Origin: an archaeon
Lineage (GTDB): Archaea; Nanobdellota; Nanobdellia; Pacearchaeales; UBA284
Direction: 5' to 3'
NCBI GenBank assembly: GCA_020343435.1
Contig: CP070794.1
Span: forward strand, 84,923 to 125,261
DNA length: 40,339 nucleotides
The translations under genes and the position numbers were made by a program. Numbering within the stretch: the first letter of the stretch is position 1; each line of letters opens with the position of its first letter. The notes under the pieces are model-generated. The model was not told where the DNA came from. It ran no database searches and saw only the letters and a program-made list of their open reading frames with translations. Positions 33,962-39,562 of this stretch are shown here, piece after piece.

Positions 33962-34013
33962 TTTAAACCGAATATATAATGATTCATTATCGATGGTTTA
34001 AAAACCTTTCGCT
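33961..34013 (-). promoter_or_regulatory. RNA polymerase operon promoter with nested dyad
   Basis: On the minus strand, GCGAAAGG then TTTTTAAA (about 33998-34013) form a BRE/TATA. Between it and the ATG is a two-level dyad: TTTTAAACC (33961-33969) with GGTTTAAAA (33995-34003) outside, and the exact palindrome ATAATGATTCATTAT (33976-33990) inside. The inner palindrome covers the expected start of transcription. Confidence 0.55.
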
Positions 34014-34563
34014 AAAGTTTTGAAAAAAGAATATCTCTATTAGTTATTCGGTTTTGTCTTCCAGTTCTTCCCATTGGGGCAAGAATTCTTGTTGGTCTTC
34101 TCTTCCGTTTATTTCCCATAACTTCTAACCTATACCCTCCATTAGGCATTATAGTTGCCCTGTAAATTGTAGATGTTTCATTTCTAGAAGGATCTTTTGT
34201 GGGAAAATATTTAACTTTAAAGTCTAGTGATGTGGATGAAGTATCTTGTTTTAGACCTTTATCTTCAATCTCAATATGGTCTCCATGCTCATTAGGTATG
34301 TTAATCCTTTCTTTATTACCACCATCTATCTTGAAATATACTCCATTATCTTCATCTTGCAAATTAACAATATAAATTGTGTCTGAATCTTGGTTTGGTA
34401 AGTTTAAGTGAACAGGAATAGTTTTACTTACTGGAATAACATATCCACAACCAGGCAATGTTGATGCAACAGAAGCAGCTAAAACAGGAGCTGCAACAGC
34501 GAGGTGTTTAGGTCTAAAAGAAAATTTGCTTCTTAGATCTTTTAACTTATCTATTAATCCCAT
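34012..34563 (-). CDS. putative lipoprotein, 183 aa
   Basis: After a basic N terminus there is a hydrophobic segment (HLAVAAPVLAASVASTLPGC) ending in a possible lipobox cysteine. The rest is beta-rich with Asp, Asn and Thr (NLPNQDSDTIYIVNLQDEDN), followed by a basic tail. It is preceded by the 100-residue gene with a two-base gap, forming a pair of exported proteins. The stop at 34012 abuts the RNA polymerase promoter. Family not recognised. Confidence 0.62.
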   Translation of the reverse strand: MGLIDKLKDLRSKFSFRPKHLAVAAPVLAASVASTLPGCGYVIPVSKTIPVHLNLPNQDSDTIYIVNLQDEDNGVYFKIDGGNKERINIPNEHGDHIEIEDKGLKQDTSSTSLDFKVKYFPTKDPSRNETSTIYRATIMPNGGYRLEVMGNKRKRRPTRILAPMGRTGRQNRITNRDILFSKL

Positions 34564-34565
34564 CT

Positions 34566-34868
34566 TTACTCCTTAGGGAGGGTATATTCTTCTAGTACTG
34601 GTCTCCCATCTCTTTCTCTAAGAGCATATGGTTTTCCATCAATAGCTAAAATTGTTGTCATTTTGAAATCCCCGTCGTCATCCAACACCCCTATTTCCAA
34701 TCTATTTGGTGAAATAGATCCTTCTTCTATCCTTCTAACTCTGGGTATTGTTTTTCCTCCAGATCCCATACTATCACAAGCAGTGTCACAGACATTATCA
34801 CAAAGAGTTCCAGCTAAGAATGCTAATCCTAAACTCCCTACAGGTAACAAATATCTTGGCCATGGCAT
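34566..34868 (-). CDS. secreted or lipid-anchored protein, 100 aa
   Basis: The N terminus is hydrophobic (MPWPRYLLPVGSLGLAFLAG) and followed by a cluster of cysteines in TLCDNVCDTACDSM, suggesting export and disulfide or metal binding. The remainder (RRIEEGSISPNRLEIGVLDD, TTILAIDGKPYALRERDGRP) is beta-rich. It is the first of a two-gene unit with the 183-residue gene. A TTTAAAAA stretch upstream may be its TATA box. Function unknown. Confidence 0.6.
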   Translation of the reverse strand: MPWPRYLLPVGSLGLAFLAGTLCDNVCDTACDSMGSGGKTIPRVRRIEEGSISPNRLEIGVLDDDGDFKMTTILAIDGKPYALRERDGRPVLEEYTLPKE

Positions 34869-34979
34869 GTAATTTTTAATTAACGTTTCTTTTTAAATCT
34901 TTCCCACTTGTAGTCTCTCCGTTGTAACAACAACACCGAAAGCTTTAAAAAGGACTGTGCTTTCTGCAGAGTAGTGAAA

Positions 34980-35450
34980 ATGGCAAGCGAAGCAAGACTC
35001 GAATTAAGTTTGAAAAAAGCTATAGGGGTAGATTTAGATCTTTTAGACGAAGGTCTTGGTAAAATGGTTTATGTAAATGTAGGTTCAGATTCTGGAGCTA
35101 GAAATTTTGCAGGTAGGTTAGTTAAAGTTGGTCATAAATTTGCTGGTTTTGAAAACTGTTATGCGACTGGGGGTAGAGAGGTAACTTCTGTAATGAATGC
35201 TTTTAGAACTACCAGGGGTTGTGAAGGAAGAGCAGTTGGAGAACATTATGCTTTAGACAAGGAGAGGGCTGTGTTATCTTGTCTTACTGATCCAGCTTAT
35301 CTATCAAGGGTAGAACATGGAACCACAGATTTTTCAGACAAGATGACTGGAGCAGCTATCCCAGACCACACATTATCTACTGGAGCAATCGCTCAATTTG
35401 TTCCTTTTTCAAAAATCGTAGCAAAAATTGATGAGGTTAGGAAAGAATGA
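34980..35450 (+). CDS. unknown soluble protein coupled to a TrmB-type regulator
   Basis: The product of about 156 residues (MASEARLELSLKKAIGVDLD; later RNFAGRLVKVGHKFAGFENC, TRGCEGRAVGEHYALDKERA) is mixed alpha/beta without membrane segments. No family recognised. A BRE/TATA (CCGAAAG then CTTTAAAA, about 34936-34950) puts the expected transcript start near 34974, so it is probably leaderless. A GTG at 34974 is an alternative start, adding MK. It overlaps the following regulator by four bases, suggesting that the regulator acts on, or responds to, this product. Confidence 0.7.
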   Translation: MASEARLELSLKKAIGVDLDLLDEGLGKMVYVNVGSDSGARNFAGRLVKVGHKFAGFENCYATGGREVTSVMNAFRTTRGCEGRAVGEHYALDKERAVLSCLTDPAYLSRVEHGTTDFSDKMTGAAIPDHTLSTGAIAQFVPFSKIVAKIDEVRKE

Positions 35451-36226
35451 ATAAACAAGATTTAATCAAGAAAATCAAGTATCACTTTGCTTTAAACATA
35501 TATGAAAGCAAAGTTTGGTTAGCTTTACTCTCAAGAAATATTGCTAGTGTTGGTGAAGTAGCTGAAATGTCTGGAGTTCCAAGATCTAGGGTATATGATG
35601 TTCTTGAATCTTTGGAAAAACAAGGATTCGCAATAGCAAAATTAGGTAAACCAGTAAAATATATTGCTGTTAAACCTACAACTGTTCTAGAAAGATTAAA
35701 GAATAAGATGCTTAAAGAAGCTGAAACTAGGGTAAAAAATCTAGGTAATGTTAAAACTAGTAGAGAGTTCAAAGAAATTGAGAATTTATACACAAATGGT
35801 ATACAACCTATTCAACCAGAAGATTTAAGCTCTGCTGTTAAAGGTAGAGCAAATATCTACAATCATGTTAAAGAGTTAGTAGGAAATGCTAAAAAAGAAG
35901 TTGTTTTAGTTTCTAGTCCTACTGAATTAAAAAGAAAAGCTCATTTTTTAAAACCCTTATTTGAAAAGTTAAGAGGTAATAAAGTTAAGATCTTTGTTGC
36001 TTCAAGTATTGGAGAAAAAGGAGAAACTACAGCATTACCAAGACTTTTAGGAGTTCCAGTTAGAAAAACTAGAGCTAATGGAAGATTCTGTATTGTTGAT
36101 AGTGAAAGATCTTTAGTTACAATAACTCCAGAAAACGAGGAAGGAGATATTGCAATCTTATTGAATAGTCCTTTTTTCAGCAAAGCTATAAATTCTTTTC
36201 TTGTGCCAACTTTAAGAACTAACTAA
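35447..36226 (+). CDS. TrmB-family transcription regulator
   Basis: Residues 1-75 are a winged helix (LNIYESKVWLALLSRNIASV, SGVPRSRVYDVLESLEKQGF), with KYIAVKPTTVLERLK beginning the dimer helix. The C-terminal part (about 125-255) resembles the phospholipase-D-like effector domain of TrmB proteins (AKKEVVLVSSPTELKRK, GNKVKIFVASS, RFCIVDSERSLVTITPENEE). Such regulators usually sense sugars or other small molecules. It is translationally coupled to the gene upstream. The next feature is tRNA-Cys. Confidence 0.88.
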   Translation: MNKQDLIKKIKYHFALNIYESKVWLALLSRNIASVGEVAEMSGVPRSRVYDVLESLEKQGFAIAKLGKPVKYIAVKPTTVLERLKNKMLKEAETRVKNLGNVKTSREFKEIENLYTNGIQPIQPEDLSSAVKGRANIYNHVKELVGNAKKEVVLVSSPTELKRKAHFLKPLFEKLRGNKVKIFVASSIGEKGETTALPRLLGVPVRKTRANGRFCIVDSERSLVTITPENEEGDIAILLNSPFFSKAINSFLVPTLRTN

Positions 36227-36274
36227 AGATCTTTTTAGTTAAATTTATAATCTTGTTATTCTGTATTGGATTAT

Positions 36275-36347
36275 GCGCGGGTGGCCCAGCGGCTACGGCA
36301 GTCGGCTGCAACCCGACTATTCGAGGGTTCGAGTCCCTCCTCGCGCT
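36275..36347 (+). tRNA. tRNA-Cys, anticodon GCA
   Basis: Acceptor GCGCGGG/CTCGCGC (one G-U pair), anticodon stem GTCGG/CCGAC closing CTGCAAC, giving anticodon GCA. T stem GAGGG/CCCTC closes TTCGAGT. Discriminator U73 as for cysteine tRNAs, no CCA encoded. Its 3' end is repeated at 39421 and marks one edge of the candidate integrated element. Confidence 0.95.
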
Positions 36348-36353
36348 CTTTCT
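36337..36353 (+). repeat. candidate attL, overlapping the 3' end of tRNA-Cys
   Basis: CTCCTCGCGCTCTTTCT, the last part of the tRNA acceptor plus six bases. It recurs at 39421-39437 with one change (T to C at position 5). Direct repeats of a tRNA 3' end are the usual footprint of archaeal tyrosine-integrase elements. Confidence 0.65.
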
Positions 36354-36375
36354 AGAACTAGTATAGTCCCTTACA

Positions 36376-36395
36376 TCGTGGTTTATAAGCCACGA
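36376..36395. promoter_or_regulatory. TATA box embedded in a dyad, integrase-fragment promoter
   Basis: TCGTGG (36376-36381) and CCACGA (36390-36395) flank TTTATAAG, a TATA box about 25 bases upstream of the ATG at 36411. A repressor bound here would cover the TATA box. Confidence 0.45.
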
Positions 36396-36410
36396 CGGAT
36401 AAAGGGAAAG

Positions 36411-36740
36411 ATGGATATATACAATCATGAGAAAAGAATTGAAAGTTATCTTAACAAATTAAAGAATAGCAATATCTCTAAAAAGAATCAGAAGTTAATT
36501 GTTAGATTTTATGAGTTCTGCTTTTCAAACAGTCTAAGTAGTGCAAGGATAGCTAGATATCTCCAAGACATCCTAAAAGTTGTTGTGTGGCTTAATATGG
36601 ATTTGGTGAGGTGTAGGAAAGAACCAACCAACTATCCTGATAAGTTTCATTCTTATTGGCAGATAAATAATGAACATGATTTTATTAAAAAGATCTTGGA
36701 AGAATCACCCGTCCAAAGAAATAGTATAAAGATTGAATAG
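36411..36740 (+). pseudogene. tyrosine integrase N-terminal fragment, catalytic domain absent
   Basis: The 109-residue product starts MDIYNHEKRIESYLNKLKNS and continues SNSLSSARIARYLQDILKVV, the helical SAM-like arm or core-binding domain of archaeal XerA-type integrases. After WLNMDL the sequence (RCRKEPTNYPDKFHSYWQIN) no longer follows the expected domain and stops at 36740. No Arg-His-Arg-Tyr catalytic residues occur here or elsewhere in the element. The open frame also extends upstream through the tRNA, but the ATG at 36411 follows AAAGGG and a TATA box. It may be a decayed gene or, less likely, a retained DNA-binding protein. Confidence 0.65.
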
Positions 36741-36769
36741 ATTGAATAGATAGTATTATTTCTTTGGAC
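36711..36769. repeat. perfect 13-bp inverted repeat
   Basis: GTCCAAAGAAATA (36711-36723) and TATTTCTTTGGAC (36757-36769) are exact reverse complements. The 33-base spacer contains a short tandem repeat of AGATTGAAT. The left arm is within the last codons of the integrase fragment, so it could be an RNA hairpin ending that transcript or a protein-binding site. Confidence 0.6.
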
Positions 36770-36777
36770 TAACACCT

Positions 36778-36884
36778 CTTTCAGAACCAAAGCTCCGTAA
36801 ATTATAAATACTTGGGGCTCGTTAAAAACCTTAGCGGTTTTTACCTCGCCCCAATCTTTCTATTTTCGAGTATTATTCTGAAAG
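36778..36884. ncRNA. nested four-part stem-loop, candidate structured RNA or origin
   Basis: Four paired segments nest in order. CTTTCAGAA (36778-36786) pairs with TTCTGAAAG (36876-36884). AATACT (36807-36812) pairs with AGTATT (36869-36874). TGGGGC (36813-36818) pairs with GCCCCA (36848-36853). TAAAAACC (36823-36830) pairs with GGTTTTTA (36836-36843) around a 5-base loop. There is no open reading frame across it. Strand is not determined. It could be a small RNA, a replication origin hairpin or a terminator-like structure. Confidence 0.45.
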
Positions 36885-36908
36885 TACAGTATCTTTGTAT
36901 TTTTTAAG

Positions 36909-36945
36909 TAGTTACAAATAGTAAACTTTATAAATAAAGTAACTA
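36909..36945. promoter_or_regulatory. promoter of the 454-aa gene with flanking dyad
   Basis: TAGTTAC (36909-36915) and GTAACTA (36939-36945) flank a TATA box TTATAAATA (about 36928-36936), about 25 bases before the ATG at 36956. The transcript would be leaderless. Confidence 0.5.
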
Positions 36946-36955
36946 TATTCAAAAT

Positions 36956-38320
36956 ATGGATAAGACACCTTCAAAGATTATATATAAGCAAAGGCGAGGG
37001 AAATTAGGAGATGCTTTTACCGATCCTTGTGAGGCGGTTGCAGAACTCTTAGGAAAAGCAGGAAGACACGATCTCGCTTTACTTTCTTTAGAACCAACAA
37101 AACATTTTAGGATGGATATTGACAGTGGAGGATTTTTTAGTGGAGCCCCTTTAGCTAATGTTCAGTATTCTGGTGAAGATGCTGTTCAAAAATTAGCGAA
37201 AGGTTATCTTTCTTGGGCGAGAGTCACGGGTCTTTTAGTCACAACAAACCCAGAAAAACCTTTAGCATATAATGATCACGGTTATTGGCCAGATAGTCAA
37301 AGATTAACATTCCAAAGAAGATTTGCTTCTCCTTTTGGTCCAATAAACTACTCTGTTAGTGTGGATAATACTGGTCTTACTGGAGATAGATTAGAATATG
37401 AGGGTGAAGCAAGAGATAAGAAGTTAGTTTCTATAGTTGCAGATATTGCTGAAGGAAGCCAGAGACCTTTAGATGGTTATGTTGCCAGAACAGTTTCAAG
37501 AGAAGCTCTTCAAGCAGAGTATAAAAGAGATCTTGCAAAAGTTAGAGATGCTGCTTTAAATCTTGGTTTTGCATGGTATGGAACACAACCTCCAGGAAAT
37601 ACAGATGATACAGGACTGTATAATGTTTGTTTAGAACCTATGATTGTAGATGAGGATGGCCTTGCTACTTTTTTAGATAAAGCTCTTAGTTTAGGATTAG
37701 AGGCAGGATGGTCTCAACAACAATGGAAAAACTTTAGTAGAGCTGGAGTTAGTGTCAATATAAAGAGAGATGGCGGAAGAGACTTTTTATCTATGACATT
37801 ATCTGGAAGAAATTATGATGCCTTTTGCGAACTAGCTAAAGAAGGATTTCAAGTAGCTGGTATTGAAACTTATGGTAGAGAGGCTAGAGAATTTCTTGGT
37901 ATGAAAGCAGAATACGATGAAAGGTTAGAAAATCCAGCTTGGTCAAGATATTTGATAGACCAAAAAGCAGATAGGCAACTAGCATTAAGAGGATTCTGGC
38001 AAGGATTTGGAAGAGCCACCAGATCAACAGGTAGAGGATTATTAAAGGCTGGTAAATGGGGAACAGTCCCTGTTTGGGGAGGAGGTTACTTACTTTACAA
38101 ATTAGGTGAAAGAGGTATTAATGCTGGACTTGAAGCTAATAGAAGGAGAATAGAAGAAAGAAAAAGAGTTTATGATACTATCAGTTCTCACTTAGAAGAA
38201 CTTGGAGTTCCAAAAAATAAAAGAATTGGACCTAAAAGTTGTGTTATTGGGGTTTCCCCAGAATATGTTGCCTCTGTTAAACAAGAATTAGCAGATCAGG
38301 AGGTTGAAAAAGATGATTAA
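36956..38320 (+). CDS. unknown 454-aa protein of the integrated element
   Basis: I do not recognise it. Residues 1-300 are a mixed alpha/beta region (ELLGKAGRHDLALLSLEPTK, PFGPINYSVSVDNTGLTGDR) with no obvious catalytic motif. At about 365-400 there is a Gly-rich, moderately hydrophobic stretch (LLKAGKWGTVPVWGGGYLLY), which could be a membrane-associated helix. The last 70 residues are charged and helical (RRRIEERKRVYDTISSHLEE). It is the first of three same-strand genes in the element. A replication, capsid or toxin role cannot be inferred. Confidence 0.72.
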   Translation: MDKTPSKIIYKQRRGKLGDAFTDPCEAVAELLGKAGRHDLALLSLEPTKHFRMDIDSGGFFSGAPLANVQYSGEDAVQKLAKGYLSWARVTGLLVTTNPEKPLAYNDHGYWPDSQRLTFQRRFASPFGPINYSVSVDNTGLTGDRLEYEGEARDKKLVSIVADIAEGSQRPLDGYVARTVSREALQAEYKRDLAKVRDAALNLGFAWYGTQPPGNTDDTGLYNVCLEPMIVDEDGLATFLDKALSLGLEAGWSQQQWKNFSRAGVSVNIKRDGGRDFLSMTLSGRNYDAFCELAKEGFQVAGIETYGREAREFLGMKAEYDERLENPAWSRYLIDQKADRQLALRGFWQGFGRATRSTGRGLLKAGKWGTVPVWGGGYLLYKLGERGINAGLEANRRRIEERKRVYDTISSHLEELGVPKNKRIGPKSCVIGVSPEYVASVKQELADQEVEKDD

Positions 38321-38747
38321 AGAAGGAAGATTATATGATGTTTTTTGTTTTAAAGGATATAAAGGTCCTGGAACAATAGAAGCTGCAAACTGGGAAGTAG
38401 AGTTTACTGCTTTAGCAATACCACATCTTTTCACAAGAGTGCCTAAAAAATTTGAGGATGTTTTAGGAATAGAGGGTAATGAAAGAATACAAAGGCATAG
38501 TGGATATTGTGTTCAAGGAGTTATATTTAAACCAGAGTATACTGAAAGGGCTAAACAATTGTTAGCAGAAAGTGGAAAAAAAGAAGGAGAAGATTTCATG
38601 ATCTGCCGAGTTACAGGAGGAGATACAGATTTAGCAAGGATAGTTAGAAGTTGGGATGCAGCATATCCTATAGAAGTAGGTGAAGAAGAGATTCAATGGG
38701 CCAGAGAAAAAAAAGCTGGATTAAAAACACAGCCAACATCTAACTAA
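38313..38747 (+). CDS. unknown 144-aa protein of the integrated element
   Basis: I take the ATG at 38313 as start because an AGGAGG at 38298-38303 lies nine bases before it; a TTG at 38304 is in frame but less likely. It overlaps the previous gene's stop by eight bases, so the two are probably coupled. The product (LYDVFCFKGYKGPGTIEAAN, VPKKFEDVLGIEGNERIQRH, YCVQGVIFKPEYTERAKQLL) is soluble alpha/beta with no family that I recognise. The end of the 454-residue protein and this one both contain a short 'PEY..' plus helix pattern (SPEYVASVKQELA; KPEYTERAKQLLA), suggesting a shared small domain. Confidence 0.68.
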   Translation: MIKEGRLYDVFCFKGYKGPGTIEAANWEVEFTALAIPHLFTRVPKKFEDVLGIEGNERIQRHSGYCVQGVIFKPEYTERAKQLLAESGKKEGEDFMICRVTGGDTDLARIVRSWDAAYPIEVGEEEIQWAREKKAGLKTQPTSN

Positions 38748-38767
38748 AATCATTTTAAACCCTAAAT

Positions 38768-38811
38768 CCTCTTTTTCAAAGAGGTGATCGGAACCTCAGA
38801 CCGTTTCTGAG
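38768..38811 (+). promoter_or_regulatory. two tandem hairpins in the leader of the 177-aa gene
   Basis: CCTCTTT-TTC-AAAGAGG (38768-38784) and CTCAGA-CCGTT-TCTGAG (38795-38811) are perfect stems, separated by ten bases and ending ten bases before the ATG at 38822. They could control translation or mark an RNA processing site. Confidence 0.5.
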
Positions 38812-38821
38812 AATTAAGAAA

Positions 38822-39355
38822 ATGGTTAGTCATCCAATAGTTTTTCCACAAAGTAGAGAATTAAAACAACTTATAGAAAGTCACGGCTGGACAACTTATT
38901 TAATTCCTGATAGAACAAAACCAGAATTGGATCAAATTGAAAGACAAAAACCAGCAGAAACTTTCGAAATTGGAGACCATTCTTATTTTTTTGTTCCAAT
39001 CCCAAGAGAAGGGCAAACATGGAGAGATGCTTATGCTGTAACAAAGGGTCTTGGACCATCTTTACAAGTAGATCCATCTTATGATGGTCTTGTAGATGTT
39101 TATCATGGACATCCTAAAGCTGGGAGAGCTAATGAAGTCTTATTCACAAGAATGGCATTAGATGATAAAGGAATAACTGGGATTTTTAGTGTACCAATTC
39201 CATCCTATCCAGATCCAAGCGGAGCTCTTTTAAGAACAGATTTATTATTGCCTATATTTAGAGAGAATTTTAGAATTGTTACAATGGATGAAATCTTAGC
39301 AGAAAAACAAAGACCACAAGTTATGGTGGTGGATGATAGACACGTAGATAATTAA
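38822..39355 (+). CDS. unknown 177-aa protein of the integrated element
   Basis: A soluble mixed alpha/beta protein (ELKQLIESHGWTTYLIPDRT, YDGLVDVYHGHPKAGRANEV, LLLPIFRENFRIVTMDEILA). No signal peptide or membrane segment. HGHPKAGRAN near residue 95 is His-rich, but I cannot link it to a known active site. It is the last gene of the element and is separated from the previous gene by 74 bases with two hairpins. There is no clear Shine-Dalgarno. Confidence 0.68.
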   Translation: MVSHPIVFPQSRELKQLIESHGWTTYLIPDRTKPELDQIERQKPAETFEIGDHSYFFVPIPREGQTWRDAYAVTKGLGPSLQVDPSYDGLVDVYHGHPKAGRANEVLFTRMALDDKGITGIFSVPIPSYPDPSGALLRTDLLLPIFRENFRIVTMDEILAEKQRPQVMVVDDRHVDN

Positions 39356-39389
39356 CACAAATTATAAATAGTTCTTGGTCTTAAAGTTA

Positions 39390-39410
39390 GTTAGGGACTA
39401 TTACGGTTCT
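39390..39410. repeat. right inner inverted repeat of the element
   Basis: GTTAGGGACTATTACGGTTCT split as 39390-39410 is the near reverse complement of 36354-36374, 16 of 21 positions matching, with the runs AGGGACTAT and GTTCT exact. Placed just inside the direct repeat, as integrase arm sites would be. Confidence 0.5.
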
Positions 39411-39420
39411 ATTCTGGGTG

Positions 39421-39437
39421 CTCCCCGCGCTCTTTCT
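39421..39437 (+). repeat. candidate attR
   Basis: CTCCCCGCGCTCTTTCT, identical to the 3' end of tRNA-Cys with its six downstream bases except for one base. No complete tRNA is present here. Confidence 0.65.
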
Positions 39438-39562
39438 TATTGATAATCCTGATTATATTAGAAAGAGTTAAAAACCAAACACTTCATGGCCTCAAAACTA
39501 ATTCACGCTTTCAGAACTCTTTTGCAACAAATATTATAAAGTTACCATTCGTCTTATGATAA

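Larger units (their letters stand above)
36354..39437. mobile_element. candidate integrated element in tRNA-Cys, about 3.1 kb
   Basis: Bounded by the 17-base direct repeat at 36337-36353 and 39421-39437. Just inside each boundary is a partial inverted repeat: AGAACTAGTATAGTCCCTTAC (split here as 36354-36374) and its near reverse complement at 39390-39410, 16 of 21 positions matching. Inside are an integrase fragment, a stem-loop region and three unrecognised genes on one strand. No replication or capsid protein is recognisable. Either a decayed element or a minimal one using an integrase encoded elsewhere. Confidence 0.6.

Noticed and set aside
36273-36410. Upstream extension of the integrase fragment through tRNA-Cys
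   Set aside because: It would translate the tRNA itself; the ATG at 36411 has a better promoter and matches the family start.
36724-36756. CRISPR-like tandem repeat (AGATTGAAT twice)
   Set aside because: Only two short units without spacers; not an array.
38785-38811. C/D-box small RNA suggested by GTGATC and CTGA
   Set aside because: The box C match has two differences and no second box pair is present.
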